A stretch of DNA of 64,000 nucleotides from Sycobia sp. Sy_11. Lineage: Eukaryota; Arthropoda; Insecta; Hymenoptera; Epichrysomallidae. Shown here in pieces: positions 60,753 to 64,000 of the stretch. The DNA lies in contig JACCIC010000022.1 in assembly GCA_018907035.1 (NCBI GenBank), positions 4,645,001 through 4,709,000 of the forward strand, in the 5' to 3' direction. A program made the translations under genes and the position numbers. Under the pieces are notes generated by a model. It was not told where the DNA came from and ran no database searches. It saw nothing but the letters and a program-made list of their open reading frames with translations. The first letter of the stretch is position 1, and the number at the start of each line of letters is the position of its first letter.

Positions 60753-61900
60753 TAGATTTAAATTAATGCTTTTATTAAATTTAGTAGAATAAAATAATGT
60801 TTATTGATGATTTATTATTAATTTATACAGAATTAGATCTACCTGTATAAATTATGTAATAGATAATCTAAATTTAATACCTCTATTAAATTTAGTAGAA
60901 TAAAATAATGTTTATTGATGATTTATTATTAATTTATACAGAATTAGATCTACCTGTATAAATTATGTAATAGATAATCTAAATTTAATACCTCTATTAA
61001 ATTTAGTAGAATAAAATAATGTTTATTGATGATTTATTATTAATTTATACAGAATTAGATCTACCTGTATAAATTATGTAATAGATAATCTAAATTTAAT
61101 ACCTCTATTAAATTTAGTAGAATAAAATAATGTTTATTGATGATTTATTATTAATTTATACAGAATTAGATCTACCTGTATAAATTATGTAATAGATAAT
61201 CTAAATTTAATACCTCTATTAAATTTAGTAGAATAAAATAATGTTTATTGATGATTTATTATTAATTTATACAGAATTAGATCTACCTGTATAAATTATG
61301 TGATAGATAATCTAAATTTAATACCTCTATTAAATTTAGTAGAATAAAATAATGTTTATTGATGATTTATTATTAATTTATACAGAATTAGATCTACCTG
61401 TATAAATTATGTGATAGATAATCTAAATTTAATACCTCTATTAAATTTAGTAGAATAAAATAATGTTTATTGATGATTTATTATTAATTTATACAGAATT
61501 AGATCTACCTGTATAAATTATGTAATAGATAATCTAAATTTAATACCTCTATTAAATTTAGTAGAATAAAATAATGTTTATTGATGATTTATTATTAATT
61601 TATACAGAATTAGATCTACCTGTATAAATTATGTAATAGATAATCTAAATTTAATACCTCTATTAAATTTAGTAGAATAAAATAATGTTTATTGATGATT
61701 TATTATTAATTTATACAGAATTAGATCTACCTGTATAAATTATGTAATAGATAATCTAAATTTAATACCTCTATTAAATTTAGTAGAATAAAATAATGTT
61801 TATTGATGATTTATTATTAATTTATACAGAATTAGATCTACCTGTATAAATTATGTAATAGATAATCTAAATTTAATACCTCTATTAAATTTAGTAGAAT
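60753..61900. repeat. 111-bp minisatellite, about ten copies, hairpin-rich
   Basis: The phrase TTAGTAGAAT recurs at 60781, 60892, 61003, 61114, 61225, 61336, 61447, 61558, 61669, 61780 and 61891, i.e. every 111 bp. Units are almost identical; the two around 61300 and 61410 have TATGTGATAG where the others have TATGTAATAG. Each unit contains two perfect 12-bp inverted repeats: TAATTTATACAG / CTGTATAAATTA around a 12-nt spacer, and CTAAATTTAATA / TATTAAATTTAG around CCTC. The left edge is a partly diverged unit; both edges abut (TA)n. Confidence 0.97.
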
Positions 61901-62221
61901 ATATATATATATATATATATATACACACCATATTACTATAACAGAGTAATTTTCGTTTGTTATATTATATATAGATTTATAGTGCATTTGGCACACTTCA
62001 ATATTATACTCCATTTTTATTGTTACAAAGTGTCATTGGCTTTTTCCTCCACTCACCGAGTGGAGGTTTTTTATGCCCGGTTTCGCGATAATAAATAAAT
62101 AGTTGTAGTTGAATATGAATGAGTTATTTATTCCTTACCCTCGAACATACCCTTCACTTTAAAGGTAGGTTACACAAAATCCATATATTTAAAATTTATT
62201 AGAATATTAGTTAACACCTTC

Positions 62222-62480
62222 ATCACACCGTGCCTCAGCGCTCCCTTCACCCTCTCTTTATCGGTGATGCTTTAAAATACTCTCCACCCTTTTGTTTACT
62301 TCTTTCAGCCCTCTCTACCCGTTGTCTACTCTCCTTTCTTCTCACCACGTCGACCACTCCAGGCGGAGTTACGCGCCGCGCGTCTCTCTCAAATTCGGAT
62401 CGTTAATCCCAATAAGAAGGGGTGGGGGACGAACAACGGCGACCGGCTCGCGTCGGATGCGACAACCATGATCGTCAATT
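62222..62480 (-). promoter_or_regulatory. probable upstream/promoter region of the gene at 52439-52862
   Basis: GC- and pyrimidine-rich on plus (purine-rich, GAGA-like on minus), similar in character to the leader at 52863-53039. The BEL insertion with its CCTTC duplication separates the two. No TATA box identified; the boundary at about 62480 is where composition returns to AT-rich. Confidence 0.35.
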
Positions 62481-64000
62481 AAATATTAAGTAACAAATTA
62501 ATTTTTTTTCGGACGATGAAAAAAAGCAATTTGAAATATTTTTTTTTAATAAAAACAAAGTGAAATTAGCCATAATTTAACGTAAAATTGATTAAGGAAA
62601 TGTCGCTGTTTTACTTAAAATAATAAACATTTGAAGATTATGCTACGTAAATATTTATATACTAGTTATATAAGTATATATTTATATACTATTTATATAA
62701 GTATATATTTATATACTACTCCATAAAATTTCGTCTGACGCTATACCATATAATGATCTTTAGCTAATAGTTTTTATTTCGATGAAACATTAAATCTCAT
62801 ATATTGGAGCACCTTTAAATTTAGACTGATCAATAATTAATAATAATTAATAATAATTCATAATCCATCATTAATAAAAATAATAATAATAATGCTAATA
62901 ATGAATAATAATAATGACAGTGAATAAACTGTAACAAAATCCAAAACGTCGAGATAATCAAAGATAACAGCTATACAGAATACGTTCTATACACACTTTT
63001 CTTTATGTAATACATAACACATATACGATTGTACGTGATTATATGGCTTAAGAAGAAAAAACTGCAGACAATTTCATTATAAATATCAAAACAAAAAAAA
63101 ATTCGTATAATTGATCGTGATATAGGTAAACTTTAAACAAAGAATCTTCCATTTCTATTTTCCTAAGAACAATATCAAACTTATGTGAACAATATCTATT
63201 CGAATCACCATATCATTATATAATTATCTCATAGCCATATAAATCGTGGTAGCACTTTATGATGGAAAAACTTGTTAGATTTCAATTCGAAAACTGTTAA
63301 CTTTATAAACAAGATGTAAAAAGAAAAGATTATAATACAATCTATATACAATAACATAGAAGCGGCAAATCGTAATTTTTGGCAACAGTATAAGCTTGAC
63401 ACTATTTACACTATTTCTAAATAAAAAAAATAAATGACATTAATCCCTTTACAATTTATGATTGTTGTAGCATGAGCAGTCCACCCGATTAAGATATAAC
63501 TTCAAGAAGGTAAAAGAAAATTACTTTAATTGTGTTTATGTCAACTGTATTTGTATAGATAGTATTGATATAAACATAAATTGATTTATTATGTATTAAA
63601 CTTAATCTATTTAATTGGACTGTAATACCAATAGCAATTTTTTTTAAGAGAAAAAAAATTTCCTTATTAGTATGTTTTTTAAATAATGTTAATAATATGT
63701 TAATTAATAATAATGTAAATAATACAAAACCAATAATTATAAATTGCGGATCGTTTTAGCTAGCTCAAAGATAAAAATTCTTTCTTGATTTTTTTTCTGA
63801 TTTGATCAAGCCTTTGCAGAAATAATGTGTGGCTATCACGAAATGATATAAAAATTAGAATTCCAACCAAAAAGTATGGTTTACAACATTTATATACTAA
63901 ATTATAGTTTTTTACGCCTCGCTATGACAATGATGTGTACTCTTAAATATCATAAAGTTTTACATAGTCTAATAATGAGTTTATAAACTTATGAAATATT
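62481..64000. other. AT-rich stretch, no supported gene
   Basis: It has a small tandem of TTATATACTA-type phrases near 62650-62720 and (TAA)-like low complexity near 62830-62920. Nothing else recognised. Confidence 0.5.

Larger units (their letters stand above)
53045..62216 (+). mobile_element. full-length BEL/Pao LTR retrotransposon (copy A)
   Basis: A 9172-bp element flanked by a 5-bp target duplication CCTTC (53040-53044 and 62217-62221). LTRs have TGTT...AACA ends, with a primer-binding-site-like sequence at 54194, gag, protease, reverse transcriptase, RNase H and integrase in the BEL order, and a polypurine tract before the 3' LTR. No envelope-like frame. Apart from the minisatellite region, the two LTRs differ at only about half a dozen positions over about 1.07 kb, so insertion is recent. 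The 3' LTR is twice as long because of a 111-bp tandem array. The coding region has three in-frame stops and one frameshift. It is inserted antisense just upstream of the exon at 52862. Confidence 0.95.
59897..62216 (+). repeat. BEL copy A 3' LTR, expanded by a minisatellite
   Basis: 2320 bp against 1144 bp for the 5' LTR. The first about 800 bp and last about 270 bp match the 5' LTR almost exactly. The first bases read TTTTTGGG rather than TGTTTGGG. Between them about 70 bp of LTR is replaced by (GA)n (60695-60734), (TA)n, the 111-bp array (60753-61900) and (TA)n again. The hairpin and six-T run recur at 62047-62065. Confidence 0.95.

Noticed and set aside
60753..61900. CRISPR-like interpretation of the regular array
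   Set aside because: There are no variable spacers: the whole 111-bp unit is repeated, and the DNA is clearly an insect LTR.
1..64000. tRNA, rRNA or snRNA genes
   Set aside because: No cloverleaf with A and B boxes, rRNA core or snRNA landmark was recognised by eye. A covariance-model scan would be needed to exclude them.

Overview
The window is AT-rich insect DNA, most likely from a hymenopteran and perhaps an ant. The evidence is intron-bearing genes with short introns, irritans-type mariners, BEL/Pao LTR retrotransposons, an R1-clade LINE and many long (TA)n tracts. There are no rRNA or tRNA genes, no CRISPR arrays and nothing bacterial. The organism call is inference from style and element families.

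Host genes. (1) The terminal exon of a FAM89/LRAP25-type leucine repeat adaptor gene lies on + at 3864-4214. (2) A complete nine-exon FBXW5 gene (F-box plus WD40 ubiquitin-ligase substrate receptor) lies on + at 22466-25788. (3) PPP1R11 (protein phosphatase 1 inhibitor-3 / E3 ligase) lies on - at 33678-36910. (4) A complete three-exon SUGCT-type class III CoA-transferase gene lies on - at 34335-36615. It sits entirely inside the first intron of PPP1R11, on the same strand. (5) Two small, phase-consistent GC-rich coding exons of an unrecognised gene lie on - at 52439-52862. The flanking DNA that should be its upstream region is split by a 9.2-kb retrotransposon.

Mobile DNA. 1-16 kb is a mariner zone: two irritans-type copies (one inserted in another mariner) and a TA-flanked mariner containing a truncated BEL element. 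Two remnants of a Mutator-like (DGTW-type) transposase lie at 7.5-8.3 kb (+) and 50.2-52.1 kb (-). 37.9-48.7 kb holds a palindrome, a partial BEL copy, two MITE-like elements, a possible solo LTR and an R1-clade LINE bounded on both sides by (GT/AC)n. 53.0-62.2 kb is a full-length BEL/Pao element with a 5-bp target duplication (CCTTC) and nearly identical LTRs. Its polyprotein is nonetheless broken by three in-frame stops and one frameshift. Its 3' LTR alone carries about ten copies of a 111-bp minisatellite, each unit containing two perfect 12-bp inverted repeats.

The long stretches between (4.3-7.5, 15.9-22.3, 26.3-32.7 and 62.5-64 kb) are AT-rich and show no gene I can support. A degenerate open frame on - at about 9.1-10.7 kb looks once-coding but is not recognised.
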